In this document: positions 34,254-46,110 of the stretch, one piece after another
How positions within the stretch are numbered: position 1 is the stretch's first letter
Layout: each line of letters starts with the position of its first letter
DNA from: Dimargaris cristalligena
Taxonomy: Eukaryota > Kickxellomycota > Dimargaritomycetes > Dimargaritales > Dimargaritaceae
Direction: 5' to 3'
DNA length: 54,952 bases
Assembly (NCBI GenBank): GCA_027576995.1
Contig: JANBQC010000123.1
Span: forward strand, 1,767 to 56,718
Made by a program: the position numbers and the translations under genes
The notes under the pieces: generated by a model
Told to the model about the DNA's origin: nothing
Databases searched by the model: none
Seen by the model: the letters and a program-made list of their open reading frames with translations, nothing else

Positions 34254-36650
34254 TCAATTCGATACTACATGTTCCTCTCTCTTGACCTGTTTGGCGCTCA
34301 AATGGCTCTTCCGTTCCGAGCGTTTTTTGAAACGCGAGCCCTTGATCAGATTAGCCCCCAGAAACGTGAGGGCCATTAGGCTAAGCAATATCAAAAAGTA
34401 GGGCCGACTGGCCTCACACACTGCCAGTCGGGCCAGCTGCTGAGCGTACTTGGGGATGCGTTTAGAACAGCCGGGCCGCAAATGGTGCTGGCCTTCGGCA
34501 TTATAATGGGTAAAGTGAGTGCATATATCATCGGTCCGGGGGCCCGCAATGGCCATGGTCTGCTGATGCCAAATGCGCCGGATGATCAGGGTATGGGTCA
34601 TTAGGCCTAAAATCCCGCCCAGGGTGAGTGAAAAGTGGGTAAACATACCCGCTACCGAGCGGTGGCGGGAGGGAACGGCACTTTGGGCGGTGGCGTAATA
34701 TGTCGGCAGGGTGGTACCCAGGCCCAGACCCACCAAGACGGAAAATTCGACAAAGGTGACGGGGGCGAGCCCATGCCGGGAATTTGCGCTGGGGTCGGGG
34801 TTGGAGAAAGACCCCCCGGTCTCCATGGCGGAATGCCTAATGGAGAGCAGACCAAGGCCCATTAGCAGACAGGCGCTGCCGAATATCAGGGGCAGCGCCC
34901 GGTAGCGCTTAAAGCGTAAAAAGAACCCCGTCAAGGCCGCGGAGGCCCCGGCGGCTAGCATAACGGGGCACATGCGTTGGAATGTCACAATCCAGGTGGT
35001 GGGTTGGCCATATTTGAGGTAACGGTGCAAATGGGCGGTCATACCATAGAGGACGGCTCCGGAAACGAGCATGCCGAACGAACTGAGTAACCAGTTACGG
35101 TTGTAGAAGAAGACCGAGGGCAGTAGAGCGGCCCGTTTACGACGGCGAATGAGCTCGGCCAGACAAATGCCCAGACACAGCGCAATGGCGAACAGCGTTA
35201 TAATGGCCTGTAAGTCTCTCGCGAAATTACCTGCGGCCCAAACGATACCCAGGACCAACGACATCACCGCGCTTAGAAATAGCAGGGCACCCAACCCGTC
35301 CATCCGCCGCCACTGGTGGGAAAATGAGTAGGGGGTACTCCAGGCCAGGCCGTTGCTCAACACCAGCCCGGCCAGCAACGCCCCCCAGATGATAAGGTTG
35401 AGCAAGGGCAGCCACTGCCAGCCCCGTTTATAAATGAGCACTTCGCCTAGTAAGGGGCCTACCAAAGCCGCCATCAGAAACCCGGACCACGTGCAACCCA
35501 GCCATACGAAACCGCGGTGGATTTCGGGGTACTGGTCCTGTAGGGCCACAAACGTGGCCACCAAAATCCCAGCCGATCCGATGCCCTCCAGGGCCCGCGC
35601 GACGCAAAAGTGGGTCATGTGGGTGGCCAGGAGGCCCACGGTACTTCCCACTAATGCAATGGTAAACCCGAAATAGGCCACCAACGCCCGCCCGAAATGG
35701 TCCGACCATTGGCAAAAGAGCAGGGTGAACACGGCCTCCAACGTCAAAAAGAGGACAGTGGCCCAGGAGAGACTGCCGTTGTAGCGGCGGAAGGCAGGGT
35801 CAACTAGTAGGGGTTGGGCGGTCATGAAGGCCGTATGGTTGAACCCGACCCATGTGGTGGCTAAAATGAGTAAAATCAACGTAATGCGCTGGCGCAGGGG
35901 AATTTTCTCGGCTAAAGGGCCCGGTAGAGGTGATGCCAGTGGGGGAAGGGAGCGGCGGCGGGTTGACATGGAACGCGGTCGAGAGCTCGACCGGGGGAGC
36001 GAGAATCCTCGAGCGTCGGCCCAATCGGTGGAAGAAGTCCTGGGTATGCCCTGGGTCGAAGATAGGGGGTCCCGGGAACGAGTCCGAGTCCTAGTCCGAA
36101 TCGGCGAGGGAGTTTGCTTTTCCGCCTGGGGGTTCGACACTGAATAAGACTGGGACTGGGAATGGTACTGGGAAGTCCGGTCGTAACCGTCGTTTCCATA
36201 CACAGTGATATTGGATGGGGGTCGAGAGCCATTTCGACGGGAGGCGGACGGCAGGGGGCGGCGTGAGGAAGGGTGGGCGAGATCCATATGGGAAGGTGGA
36301 GGAGGAGGGGCTCGCCGGGTGTAAAGGGCTGCCAAATCATCGGTTCCCGACCAGTGTCGGGATGAACCCGGGTTCAGTGCAGGAGGGGGTTGGCGGGGCG
36401 GTTGCGGGGATTCGGGGCCTAGCCTGAAAATTTCGGGAAGTCTAGAAGCCGACCTGGTGTGGTGGAGATCCTGGTTAGGATCAACAAAATTGGCCCTATT
36501 ATGGGCGCGTATATTATTGTCATCGTCGCCTTCGTCACCATCACCGGCGTTGTCTTCGGATGACTCCGATACCACGCGAATACTATCAGCTGTGGTCGGA
36601 AATACGGGTATTTGGTATTTGCTATAGTCCGGCTCGTTGACCGGAACCAT
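34254..36650 (-). CDS. MFS transporter, drug/H+ antiporter-like
   Basis: Single-exon 798-aa membrane protein. The open frame extends three codons upstream, but only from a TTG; the first ATG (36650) sits in a good context (accATGG). The N-terminal 245 residues are cytosolic and rich in Arg, Ser and Pro. From about residue 250 there are roughly 12 to 14 hydrophobic helices. The loop between helices 2 and 3 reads CQWSDHFGRALVAY, the MFS motif A equivalent. The helix-5 region reads GPLLGEVLIYKRGWQW, like motif C of antiporters. The pattern fits the DHA multidrug-resistance branch that exports small organic molecules in exchange for protons. Substrate is unknown. The C-tail is short, with basic residues (KGSRFKKRSERK). 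Confidence 0.88.
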   Translation of the reverse strand: MVPVNEPDYSKYQIPVFPTTADSIRVVSESSEDNAGDGDEGDDDNNIRAHNRANFVDPNQDLHHTRSASRLPEIFRLGPESPQPPRQPPPALNPGSSRHWSGTDDLAALYTRRAPPPPPSHMDLAHPSSRRPLPSASRRNGSRPPSNITVYGNDGYDRTSQYHSQSQSYSVSNPQAEKQTPSPIRTRTRTRSRDPLSSTQGIPRTSSTDWADARGFSLPRSSSRPRSMSTRRRSLPPLASPLPGPLAEKIPLRQRITLILLILATTWVGFNHTAFMTAQPLLVDPAFRRYNGSLSWATVLFLTLEAVFTLLFCQWSDHFGRALVAYFGFTIALVGSTVGLLATHMTHFCVARALEGIGSAGILVATFVALQDQYPEIHRGFVWLGCTWSGFLMAALVGPLLGEVLIYKRGWQWLPLLNLIIWGALLAGLVLSNGLAWSTPYSFSHQWRRMDGLGALLFLSAVMSLVLGIVWAAGNFARDLQAIITLFAIALCLGICLAELIRRRKRAALLPSVFFYNRNWLLSSFGMLVSGAVLYGMTAHLHRYLKYGQPTTWIVTFQRMCPVMLAAGASAALTGFFLRFKRYRALPLIFGSACLLMGLGLLSIRHSAMETGGSFSNPDPSANSRHGLAPVTFVEFSVLVGLGLGTTLPTYYATAQSAVPSRHRSVAGMFTHFSLTLGGILGLMTHTLIIRRIWHQQTMAIAGPRTDDICTHFTHYNAEGQHHLRPGCSKRIPKYAQQLARLAVCEASRPYFLILLSLMALTFLGANLIKGSRFKKRSERKSHLSAKQVKREEHVVSN

Positions 36651-39205
36651 GGTAACCAAGCTGGTTAAAACAACCTATACTATCTTAGTAAGACGGTTCC
36701 CTATAGCGGTGGGTTATATTTAAACGCTGGCGAAGGCCGATTAAAAGGGGATTCGGAATAGCTCAATGTCAGCAGAACTTATATATATATATTTATAAAG
36801 GCGGAGCGTGATGGGATTTTGCTAATTAAAATTAAAAAAAGAACGGGTTCGTAGAATTAGAGAAAAATTTAGGTTCAGCTTCTATTTGGAAAAGTTTAGG
36901 GTAAAAATAAGCTGTGGCTAAAATAACGCAGGGGGTCCAACATTAGTAAAGTATAATAAAAAAAAGCGTCACAATGCCCCTAAAGTAACTTGTTCTAACG
37001 TTATATAAAATGCAAAATAATCTAGAATGAACAGCGGGTAGCAGTCGAACTGGGCTCCGTAGTGGAGTAGTATAGCCAATAGTTAGGGTAATGCAAAAAC
37101 AATAACATGGTAATATGTATAATGTGTCTATATATACCGAGTTGAGCCCACAGAAGGAAAATAGCAGGCGCTGGGATTTAATTAAGAATAAAGTGCGTAG
37201 GGATAAGGAGAACGCGTGGAGAAGATATACGGTGATTTCAAGCTCTTTAGAGGTAAAGATGCTCCTATGTGCACCTAAAGTTGGTGTAAATAACATAACA
37301 GAATCTTCAACCACTGGCGGCGGCGGGGAGCTACTATTTATTGCGGCAATATGTCATGCCAAGGGATAGTGCCCATTGAGAGACCCAGGGCGAACGCATC
37401 GGAGGGTAGAGAGGGGGGAGGTGGGCAAAGGTCAAGGAAGTTGGACTGGTGATTACAGGGATCACGGGAGGTACGCGGGTCGTGGCACCAGCGAAAACCA
37501 GTGAGAATCCAACCGCTCAAATGGGCCTTCCACTGAGCAGAAGAGAGACGGTGCGGTGGTTTGGCTTGGAAAGTGGAGACAACGGGGTGAGCCATGGGCA
37601 TGTTTAGTTACATCGAAATCAAAAGTGTAAGTGGAGTAAAAACAAGGCAGGGGGAAGTCTAATGGATATGGCCAGCTGGGTTTGTACACCCGTTTGTAGG
37701 TGACACCAGCGTATCCTCAACACGCCAGGAAGGATGGCTCCTTTCGTTCTTCCTATTACACCTTACCACCCTCGCCTATCGCCTAAACATGCCAACGACA
37801 AGCCTTTATTAATTGGCAATGGAAAGAGAAAGGCATAGGAGTCGGCGCACACGCTGTTGTAATCGATACCAACGACCAGGGAGTCGACTAGAACATAGTG
37901 ATATTTAGTCGTAACACTTTAATTCTAGCTGCCCCGGTACTATTTATCGAGCATTTTAATCAAACCCTAAACCTAAAGGCCAACCATACCATACCATATT
38001 ATTTAATATAGGATCTGCGATTGCTGGTAAGTGTAGAATTCACTGGTATTGAAACCATAGCATTAATTGGGCCCAGACAGTTGTCATATCTGTCGATTAA
38101 GGATGCTACGCCGATCTGGTAGTACATTTTAGGAAACTTGTGTATGGGAATGCTATATAAACGGGGGAGAGGGGAATGTGGTAAAATAGCAGCGTATTAA
38201 GCGTTTCCTATTTCCTATTTCCTCTGGCATTTGGCCATGAAAGTATAGCTGGGCAGAGGATATACTTACTGAGTCAATAGAAAGCGGGCATAGGAGGGCC
38301 CCCTCCACTGTTGTCCACCCTCTCGGGTTTTAGGTGAGCACATGCTGGTGCCACTTATACCTTTTTCTCCATCAGGGATAACTCTTGTTCGAAGGTAATA
38401 AAATGGATTGTCGACCCAAACCATATAGCTGTGCGCTAAGGAAACAAATCGAACTTGATTTTATCGATAACCCCCCCCCCCACTCACTAAATGAGGTAAT
38501 GAATACAACGTCACTATTTCCCCATTCGAACACGTATATATATATATATAACTAGACAAGTCGATTTAGAGACACTTCTTTTAATTCCTGATTCGATTAA
38601 GGCCAGGCGTACGGGCGTGTTGTAGAAGCACCGAACTCCCTCATTATAAATAAGTAGGGTAGTGTTACTTGCACTTAAGATCACTTTACAAAAAAACATA
38701 CGATGTAGCTCCCCTAAAAGAGTTTAAACTAAGACCCTCGAAAGTTGGCTGAATAACTATTACAACTGGGTTTTACAAAACTGGATGCTGCTTGATGGGC
38801 TACAAAAAGAATGTTCTATTGTACTCCCCCTCCAGCCTTTTGCGCCTGTATCCTGACTTATTTTGGTCATTTAACAGGCAGTAACTCAGCAACCCAATAG
38901 TTTGGTGCTTCAAACTGTGAAAGCCCTACATAATATAAATGCAATATTTTCTCAACACAGCAAAGCTCCTGGCTGCTCGTAAATAAATAATTGACAGCCA
39001 CCATTAGAGTCAGCTACGGGAATAATAGTCACTTTTTTCCCCGCTTCTCAGCTCAGTCCAAATCATCCTTATACTATGGCCAGGTAAAGTATGTAACCGC
39101 TGGAGCCACTATACCACCAAGCTTCTCATTTCCCAGGCCACTCACCTCATCCTCATTTTCGATTCCGTATTGACGCATTCCTTCGTTACATTAATTCATT
39201 CCGCC
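36651..39205. other. Intergenic between MFS gene and MED22
   Basis: Mostly A/T-rich. Only the GC-rich 87-codon frame at 37338-37601 is listed separately. A 34-codon frame at about 37734-37838 (+) begins MAPFVLPITPYHP and is too short to judge. A (TA)n run lies at 38535-38550 and a C-run at 38470. TATAAAGGCGGAG at 36794 matches the core of the LTR 3' block, but flanking similarity is lacking. Confidence 0.35.
37338..37601 (-). CDS. Hypothetical 87-aa protein
   Basis: Starts at the ATG at 37601, with a second in-frame ATG in a good context (cccATGGct) two codons later. Base composition and C-ending codons (GCC, TTC, GAC, CAC) resemble the real genes and differ from the A/T-rich flanks. The product is short, with several Trp and Cys (WKAHLSGWILTGFRWCHDPR) and a proline run. 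No signal peptide, no family recognised. It could be one exon of a larger gene, or chance. Confidence 0.28.
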   Translation of the reverse strand: MPMAHPVVSTFQAKPPHRLSSAQWKAHLSGWILTGFRWCHDPRTSRDPCNHQSNFLDLCPPPPSLPSDAFALGLSMGTIPWHDILPQ

Positions 39206-39751
39206 ATGAACGACGATTTCAATAAACGCCTCGACTCTGAAATGGACGTCCTGATGGATTCCTTCACGGACATTATTGTCGGTGCGAAGGTAAGAATGCC
39301 GCCCTTGTCCCACCCTGCATTGTTCTCTCTACTTTAAATGATAAAACCTCGGGTCGGCGCCTATCCCGGTTGGCCGCATCGGATGTTTCGCTCCAGGTTC
39401 CTCATGCATCCCCGAACCCCACAACATCTACCATCACCTATACTGCCTCCAACTCTCTAGATTCAAGCCAAAGACACGCTCGCCCTGGACCAGGAGGGTT
39501 ACCTTATCGACTGTCGCGCCACCACGATTGTTCGGTCTTGCGAAACCCTCCTAGCCATGATATCCTCGATTAAACAGTCGCTTTTGCTTAATGATACTCG
39601 GAGTATCAATGCGATCACCCAAGCCCACCGCGAAAAGGCCCAGGGCCAAATCGCCGCCACCCAAAAGACCTACCAGCATCTGGCTACTGAAGTAGACCAA
39701 ATGCTGAACGAACTGCAGTCTACACTTCGTGTATCTAGATACGTTCGATAA
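39206..39751 (+). CDS. MED22: Mediator subunit 22 (Srb6/Surf5 family)
   Basis: Two exons, 39206-39289 and 39461-39751, with a 171-nt GTAAGA..CTCTAG intron; 124 aa. Nuclear subunit of the Mediator head module that links activators to RNA polymerase II. The helical signature matches the family. Exon 1 gives NKRLDSEMDVLMDSFTDII (human: NKRL..DI..IMDNFTEII). Exon 2 gives RATTIVRSCETLLAMISSIK followed by QSLLLNDTRSIN, equivalent to the conserved AANIVRAGESLMKLVSDLKQ plus FLILNDF segment. The phase-0 join gives VGAK/IQAKD. The start is the only ATG before the signature. The protein is short, lacking the C-terminal extension of animal MED22, as in fungi. Confidence 0.93.
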
Positions 39752-40159
39752 ACCAACCGTAAATCACCCGTCCTAGTATTCCAAAGCAAAAAAAAAACAT
39801 ACGGGGTTAATTCTTAGGGCGGCATAAAAGTCCTCTTAGCTTATCTAGATATCCTTTTTTAATGGTGCCCACCTTGTATTTTAGTCTAGCGATCACACCA
39901 CTGATGCATCAGGCATCCACCACGTTTAAAGGGGCATCTTCATCAGCAGCATATTTTAGCAATCTCGGTATATTTATAGGGGATTTCGAAGTTTTAGCCT
40001 GGAAATAAAATCGCGATAAAGTCCAGCTGTTAAAGACGGCGCAGTGCGGATCCGGGTAAAGGGGAAAGCTAATAGTAGGACACATGCAAATGAACAATAA
40101 AAATAAAATGAAGTATGGTGAATGCTGAACCCTAGCCCTGAAAACCAACCATCTCACCT
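39752..40159. other. Convergent intergenic spacer
   Basis: About 400 nt between the 3' ends of MED22 (+) and the membrane-protein gene (-). It contains a poly-A run after 39787 and an AATAAAAATAAAAT motif at 40097. Nothing else seen. Confidence 0.5.
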
Positions 40160-42561
40160 CTATACAGTATGCTGGAACCGATAGGGTTGGTATTCGATGG
40201 GTGGTCCAGCGGCCATCATACTACTATTGGGATTGAGGGGTTCGTGGATGGACGACCTCTGATCCTTCCGAATATCCACCCAGGTCTCGAATGAAAAGTC
40301 GCGTGAACAGCGTCTAACGAGCCAAAACAAGAATACAATAACCGCCATTCCTCCGACAATACTAATCGAAACTCCGGCTACGCTCATTTTGCGAACGGTT
40401 TTGTTTTCGTTGTTGAGCATGGTGACGAGGAGGGCGGTCCATAGGATACAGCAGAAGCTGGCGCTGCGCCAGTAGTTGATTTGGTCGACGTAGCAGGGGC
40501 GCATTTTGATATTGACGCAGACAAGGACGATCATAATCACGAGCGATAGGATGCTACGCAAGTGATTGAAGTCGTTGGGAACCAGCAGGAAATCGATCGT
40601 CAAGAGCAAACCTAATTAATGGGCAGAGTAGTCAATAGGTAGATGGGTTAGTTCATAGGAAAGGTATTGGTAAATTGGCAACAGGCAGATGGGTTAATCA
40701 TGCGCTAGAAGGAGGGAGGCGGTCCAGAGGTATATCAATTTCATAAGTCTCTATTAGGTCCCAGTGAGCAATTGTTGACCAGGACACAATAGCACTTACT
40801 CATGTTTTTGATCATGGCGATGGCCTTGGACTTGAACAGAATTTCACCCTCTACGGGTGTGCGATCGTAAGAGGTCACAAACGTCGTCATCATCAAGTAG
40901 GCCACGGTATAACCAACGATCGATGCCACAAAGTAAGCCACCGGCTGGATACTGGGACTGTGGCATTTAAAAAAATTACCCCGATCAATGTCCTGAGTGA
41001 CGCTAAAATTATCGACATCGGCCGCGGCGGCAAATACTTGTTTGGATAGACACTGGGCTGAACTCACAAACACGCACAAAATGGGCAGGTAGAGCAGCGA
41101 AACGATGGGCACAAAGTAGCTGACCCAGTAAATGGGCAACGTGCGCCCCTGGTCACGGCGTTTCTCCGAACTATTAATCACGTGGAACAGCAGGGAGAAG
41201 ATGAAGAAGACCAATACCGTGGTGAACACGGTCCAGAACAAAATCACGTACAGCGAGGACGAGAGACGCGGAAAGAAAGAGGTTAGGGCCAGGATCACAT
41301 CCACGGTGCCGATGGCCGAGTCTTCCACGGCCACGATGGTGGTGTTTTTAAGCAGGTCCTGAAGCGGAAATGACAGCAGCTGGATAAATTCGACAATCAA
41401 AATCACGATTTGCATGGTATTCTGCCAGTTGCGTTCGTAGTGGTTATAAACCGTCTTGTTGAGAATGTGGTGTTTGGTTTGATCCAGAGCAAGCGTTTTC
41501 CGCCGTTCATAATAAAGGTGCTGGCGGGTCATGTAGAAAAAGTTGAGCATGATGAAGAACAGGAATGTACCAGCCATCATAACTTCTTCGCTGGTTTGCC
41601 GGTCGGCCTGAATGTCAGCCGAGCGTAGAGCGTCGGTGGGTTTTGATGCTGAATTCTCCCGGCGTACGAGGGTGCTGTTGAAACCAGCGGAGGGCGATAT
41701 ACTAGAAGTGGAGGGGGTCCAAGCCCAATCCTGTGTATTGGAAGGGGACTCCAATGGATAGACTAATGGTGGCGTATTGCTTTTCTGAGCCGACCATTCC
41801 CGATGGGTGCTGGTGGTATTGGCATGGGTCGTATTGTAAAATGAACCCGACAAGGAACCTTTGAGCAAGCCGGCCAGGAGAATGCCAAAGGCCATGATGA
41901 TGCCAGCCACGAAACACCAGCTGATAAGGTGGTGAACTCGGAAAGGCTTCATATTGGACCACGAATAGGGCATACTGCGGAGGGTGCGAAGCTGGGCGTG
42001 CAGATTCTCGACCAGGTTTTCCACCTCGCGCTGGGTTTGCATGCGCTCGAGTAGGACCACCTCGGGTTCCTTGAACCTGTCCGTGATATAGAAATAGAGC
42101 AGGGTACCTACGATGGAGACGAATATTAATACGAAGAAACAGCTCACCACAATGATGTCGCCCTTGGTGACCCCGGCGGTGGTGGGTAGTGGAGTCGCAG
42201 TGGCAGTGGTAGGAGTAGCGGCGGTGGCAGTAGCACTAACAGTTTCGGCGGTAGTTGCTATTGCCGTCGCGGTAGCAGTCTGGGATTGCAGAGTGTTCAT
42301 AGCACTGCTTGCTTCGACTTCAGTACTGGGTGGTTCGGTGGCCACGGCCGCTGAGTTTGAGGCCACAGCGGACTCGGGCGCCACTGCTGGTGGTTGGGGC
42401 AGGAGGGAGGGCGAGTCTTGGGGTTGTCGCTTAACCAAAGCCGGGCCAGGGCTCAGATGCAGTGAGGTCGAATCGAAGTGGGCGCTCACGCCCCACCCTG
42501 GGGCAGGAGAGTGTTGAAGGCCACCGCAAAGGGCCAGGGCTATGAACAGCCAATGAAACAT
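40160..42561 (-). CDS. Polytopic membrane protein, unknown family
   Basis: Two exons, 40800-42561 and 40160-40611, joined through a 188-nt intron (GTAAGT donor after phase-1 ATGA; TTAATTAG acceptor); 737 aa. The N-terminus is a cleavable signal peptide (MFHWLFIALALCGGLQHSPA). An Ala/Thr/Ser-rich, probably O-glycosylated, ectodomain follows to about residue 130. About ten hydrophobic helices follow: roughly 134-160, 207-232, 324-344, 382-407, 434-464, 477-503, 540-567, 590-625, 645-662 and 670-695. There are Asn-X-Thr sites in the loop near 240-250. A distinctive region is MTRQHLYYERRKTLALDQTK, then EFIQLLSFPLQDLL. The C-tail is short and cytosolic. The layout recalls sensors or channels of the fungal plasma membrane, but I cannot name a family. 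Confidence 0.8.
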
Positions 42562-44299
42562 GTTGCGTTGGCGGCAATTGGCGTACCGGACGATGGGGCG
42601 TAGGTGGCTTCACTGCAAAACGAACGCAATGGAGGGCTGGGGTATTGTACAATGTCCAGGAAGAAATAGAGTGAACGCCCAAGAGATGGACCAATGACTC
42701 GCTGAGTTAGTGTTTAAATCGAGAGGGGGGTGCTTCATCGAGTAAATAACCAGCGGGCTGAAATGTCCCCCTGGGTCATTGGTTAAGCACTGGTTAAACC
42801 CAAATATCAGTCTCAGGGGGTGAGGAAAGATAAACAATAAACAATGCCTCAGAATAACCCCGCCACAGCCCAAGGTTACACGGCCCCATATATTTTTATG
42901 ATTCAATTAATTCCCCGCTATTCGGAAATATCAGAAAATAAAAACCCCGTCCTGGGATATTTATTGGATTGGCCCTGCTTCCTCTATCCCAAACTATTAC
43001 TTTAAAGTCTGGCCAAATAAGGAGCTTTCTTAATGTGTTTGGCTAGAACATGTATATATATTCGCCAATATCGCGGTTGAAATCCCAGGCTGGTGCTTAA
43101 GCCGAGATACTACCCTAACTAGTATTTTATTTCGGTTACATTTTATTCCGGTCGTCATTGAAGCCACATGGATCCATATTGTTGGCTATTAATTCCCAAG
43201 TTATTCCCAAATCTTAAGTGGCCCATACCCAGCCTCTTGGATGAAACCAGTCACTAAATGTAGCATCACGGCGGCACCGGTAGCAGCAGGAAAGACAAGG
43301 AAATAGGTCGGCGGGTTCTGCACCAAGTCCCCATTACACCTGCTAAGCCAAGCTCCGAGCTGGCAATTTAATACTACAGTGTACGGCTACTTAGGAATAC
43401 GTTATTTTATACTTTTAATTTTCATCTACCTACACTCTGTATTATGCCTATATAAGGTACCTCTCAGGTTTAAGAAGACACTTCCTTATAGAGCTATCTA
43501 TTCAGGAATTGGCTATTTTATTTATCTGTAAAGCTGAATCGTGCTGGCTATGGTATTATCTCATATACGCCCAATTTCTACCTTAGTGGTATGCATTAGC
43601 ACTATAGAACTGCCCGTATTGCCCACTAACATGGGGTGGCACAAGCCTTATGAGTGTTGGTTATTTTAGTTCAAAGGATCTCCACTTATAAAGAGGCAAT
43701 GGAACTATCTGGAATTTTTATAACCAAAGCTGCTGTGTGATTAGTTCATGGTGGAACTCAAGATTAGATAAATGGGCTGCCAATGGCACAGTATTATTGG
43801 GACATCGGGTCTGGCCAATAGGACGTCAATGGGGTAAGTAGGTTTTGGACTGCGCCGCGTTGCTACTCAATTCACCTTGAGTGATTTAGTTGGCTGTTAT
43901 AACGTAGCGAGCAAAAATTTCATTCAGCCAGGAGACAGAACAGAGCGTAATGCCACTTAGGTAGACGCCCCACACAATTCCCTCTTTCCATTCAACCAAG
44001 ACGGAGTCCAAGGATTTCATTCTTATTGTTGAATTAAGTTATTATTTTTGCCTTTATTACGTTATTTTAGCAACGCCCAATGCGTCTCTAGGGCTATTTA
44101 TTCAACAACCCTCACTGCCCCTCTCGTAGCCTGAGGCTCTCTCTGATTAGTCTTAATATTTCATTCCCGTCCCCTACTGAACACCACCAATCGATCAAGG
44201 AAGGTCTTCGAATCCTCATTTGCAGTTGATCCAACACCACCCGCAACAAAGATTTAACCACACTCCCCTGAGTCAGCCCATTCTTTTGCCTCGTCCACC
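42562..44299. other. Divergent intergenic region
   Basis: About 1.7 kb between the membrane-protein gene (-) and MDJ1 (+), so both promoters lie here. The segment 43540-43800 is CpG-poor and may be old repeat. Just before MDJ1 there is a pyrimidine-rich leader. No gene, and no clear heat-shock element array. Confidence 0.4.
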
Positions 44300-46110
44300 A
44301 TGTCCATCCGAACTGCTCTACTTCCTCGACAGCGGGCAGTCAGCGCCGCTTTACGCAGCCGTGGCAAGTCCAGTTCCTCCCGCACCCTATCTTCAGTAAC
44401 CGAGTCGCACCAAGGGCGCTCGGTTCCGGCGACCTCCACCCGCACGAACCCACGGACCAGCACCCCTTCCCCTTTGAAATCAGCATCGACCAGCCGCTGC
44501 TCGTTTGCGCACCCCGGACCCTCTTCTTCCCGAGGTTTCCATACTTCAGCTATCTTGACCAACAAGAAGGATTATTACGATCTCCTGGGGGTTAAGCGGG
44601 ATGCTTCCCAGGGCGAAATCAAGAAGGCCTACTATGCCCTGGCCAAAAAGTACCATCCCGATACGAACCAGTCGAAAGATGCCCGGGAAAAATTCGTGGA
44701 AATCCAGGAAGCGTATGAAACCTTATCCGATCAACAAAAGCGTGCCGGGTACGATCAATTTGGGCACAATGGATTTAATGGTAAGTGGCCACATTTATTC
44801 GACTGGGGTTCCAGTAGATGGTCTCCTCTTTCCTGGGTGACATTTTGGTATTCAACTGCTGTTATATAGTGACTTTGATTGGAAAACTGATGTCCGATGG
44901 CTGATTCATATTGTCTACCATTATCTAATTCTAATGCAATCACTTCTACCTGATTTTTTCGCTTGAACCAGGCCAAGGCCATCCGTTTGGTGCCGGTGGA
45001 TTCCCCGGAGGCGAGGCTGGTGGCTTCCCAGGGGGCTTTGATGCCTCCGATCTCTTCAGCCATATATTCGGCGGAGCCATGGGAGGAGGCGGCCGCCAGG
45101 CCGGGCGGCGTGGTGGCCGGGCCAGTCGAGGCCCCGAAAAGGGAGACCCCATTGAAAAGGTGATTACCATTTCGTTCATGGATGCTGTCAAGGGCTGTAA
45201 GAAGAGCGTCAGCATTACCCCAATTGTCGACTGCGGTACCTGCCACGGTTCGGGTCTGAAGACAGGGGCCAAGCCGTCCAAGTGTACTAGGTGTAATGGT
45301 ACGGGACAAGAAACCTTTGTGATCCAGGCCGGGTTTCAAATGGCCTCGGTGTGCAGTGCCTGTGATGGTACGGGAGTCGTGGTTAAACGCGGTGACCAAT
45401 GCCGTACCTGCGACGGAGCGGGTAGCGTGCGCGAGTCACAATCTATTGAAGTGGACATCCCAGCCGGTATTGATCAGGGCATGCGGATCCGGGTGCCCGG
45501 TAAGGGCAATGCCCCTATTGACCGCGAACCTGGCCAGGCCAACCGCGGTGTATCCGGCGATCTGTTCGTAAGCGTGAAAATCCAGCCCTCTGCGGTCTTC
45601 ACCCGCCAGGGTAACGACATTTTCACCGATCTGACCCTTCCCTTACACGTGGCCCTTCTGGGTGGCTACATCCGTGTACCTACCATCAACGGCGAGGTGG
45701 AAATGAAAGTCCCTAAGAATATTCAACCCGGTGACAAATCGATGCTGCGCGGTCTAGGCATTCCCCACCTTAATAGTTCTGCCAAGGGTAACCAGTACGT
45801 CAATATCAAGGTTAAACTGCCGTCCACTCCATTAGATGCCAAGCAGACCGAATTGATAGAACAGTTCGCCGTAGAATCCGAGCGTCGCCATCCCACCCAA
45901 AACTGGCGCCGTGATGGAACAGCTGCTTCCTCTGGTAGTGGGGAGACCGGCAATGGTGGTACTGCCACCAACAAAACCGACGATTCCTCATCGGCTTCGT
46001 CCACCCCGTCAGACAATGACAAATCATCGAAGCCGGCCAGCTTCTTCAAGTCGGCGATGGATAAGCTTCGGCACCAAATCGACAAGAAAAACCAAGGTGA
46101 CGATCAGTAA
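44300..46110 (+). CDS. MDJ1: Mitochondrial DnaJ/Hsp40 chaperone (type I)
   Basis: Two exons, 44300-44780 and 44972-46110, with a 191-nt GTAAGT..CCAG intron; 539 aa. Co-chaperone of mitochondrial Hsp70 for protein folding in the matrix. The first 85 residues are rich in Arg, Ser and Ala with no acidic cluster and end in RGFHTSAIL, a typical matrix-targeting presequence. The J domain (about 88-155) carries HPD at 119-121. A Gly/Phe-rich linker follows ([15 protein letters not shown]). Four zinc repeats come next: [24 protein letters not shown] and CRTCDGAG. The C-terminal substrate domains run on to about residue 445. The tail is Ser/Asp-rich and ends in basic residues. Length is close to yeast Mdj1 (511 aa). 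Confidence 0.95.

Noticed and set aside
36794..36810. TATAAAGGCGGAG as a fourth LTR copy
   Set aside because: Only the short core matches; no flanking similarity to the LTR family.
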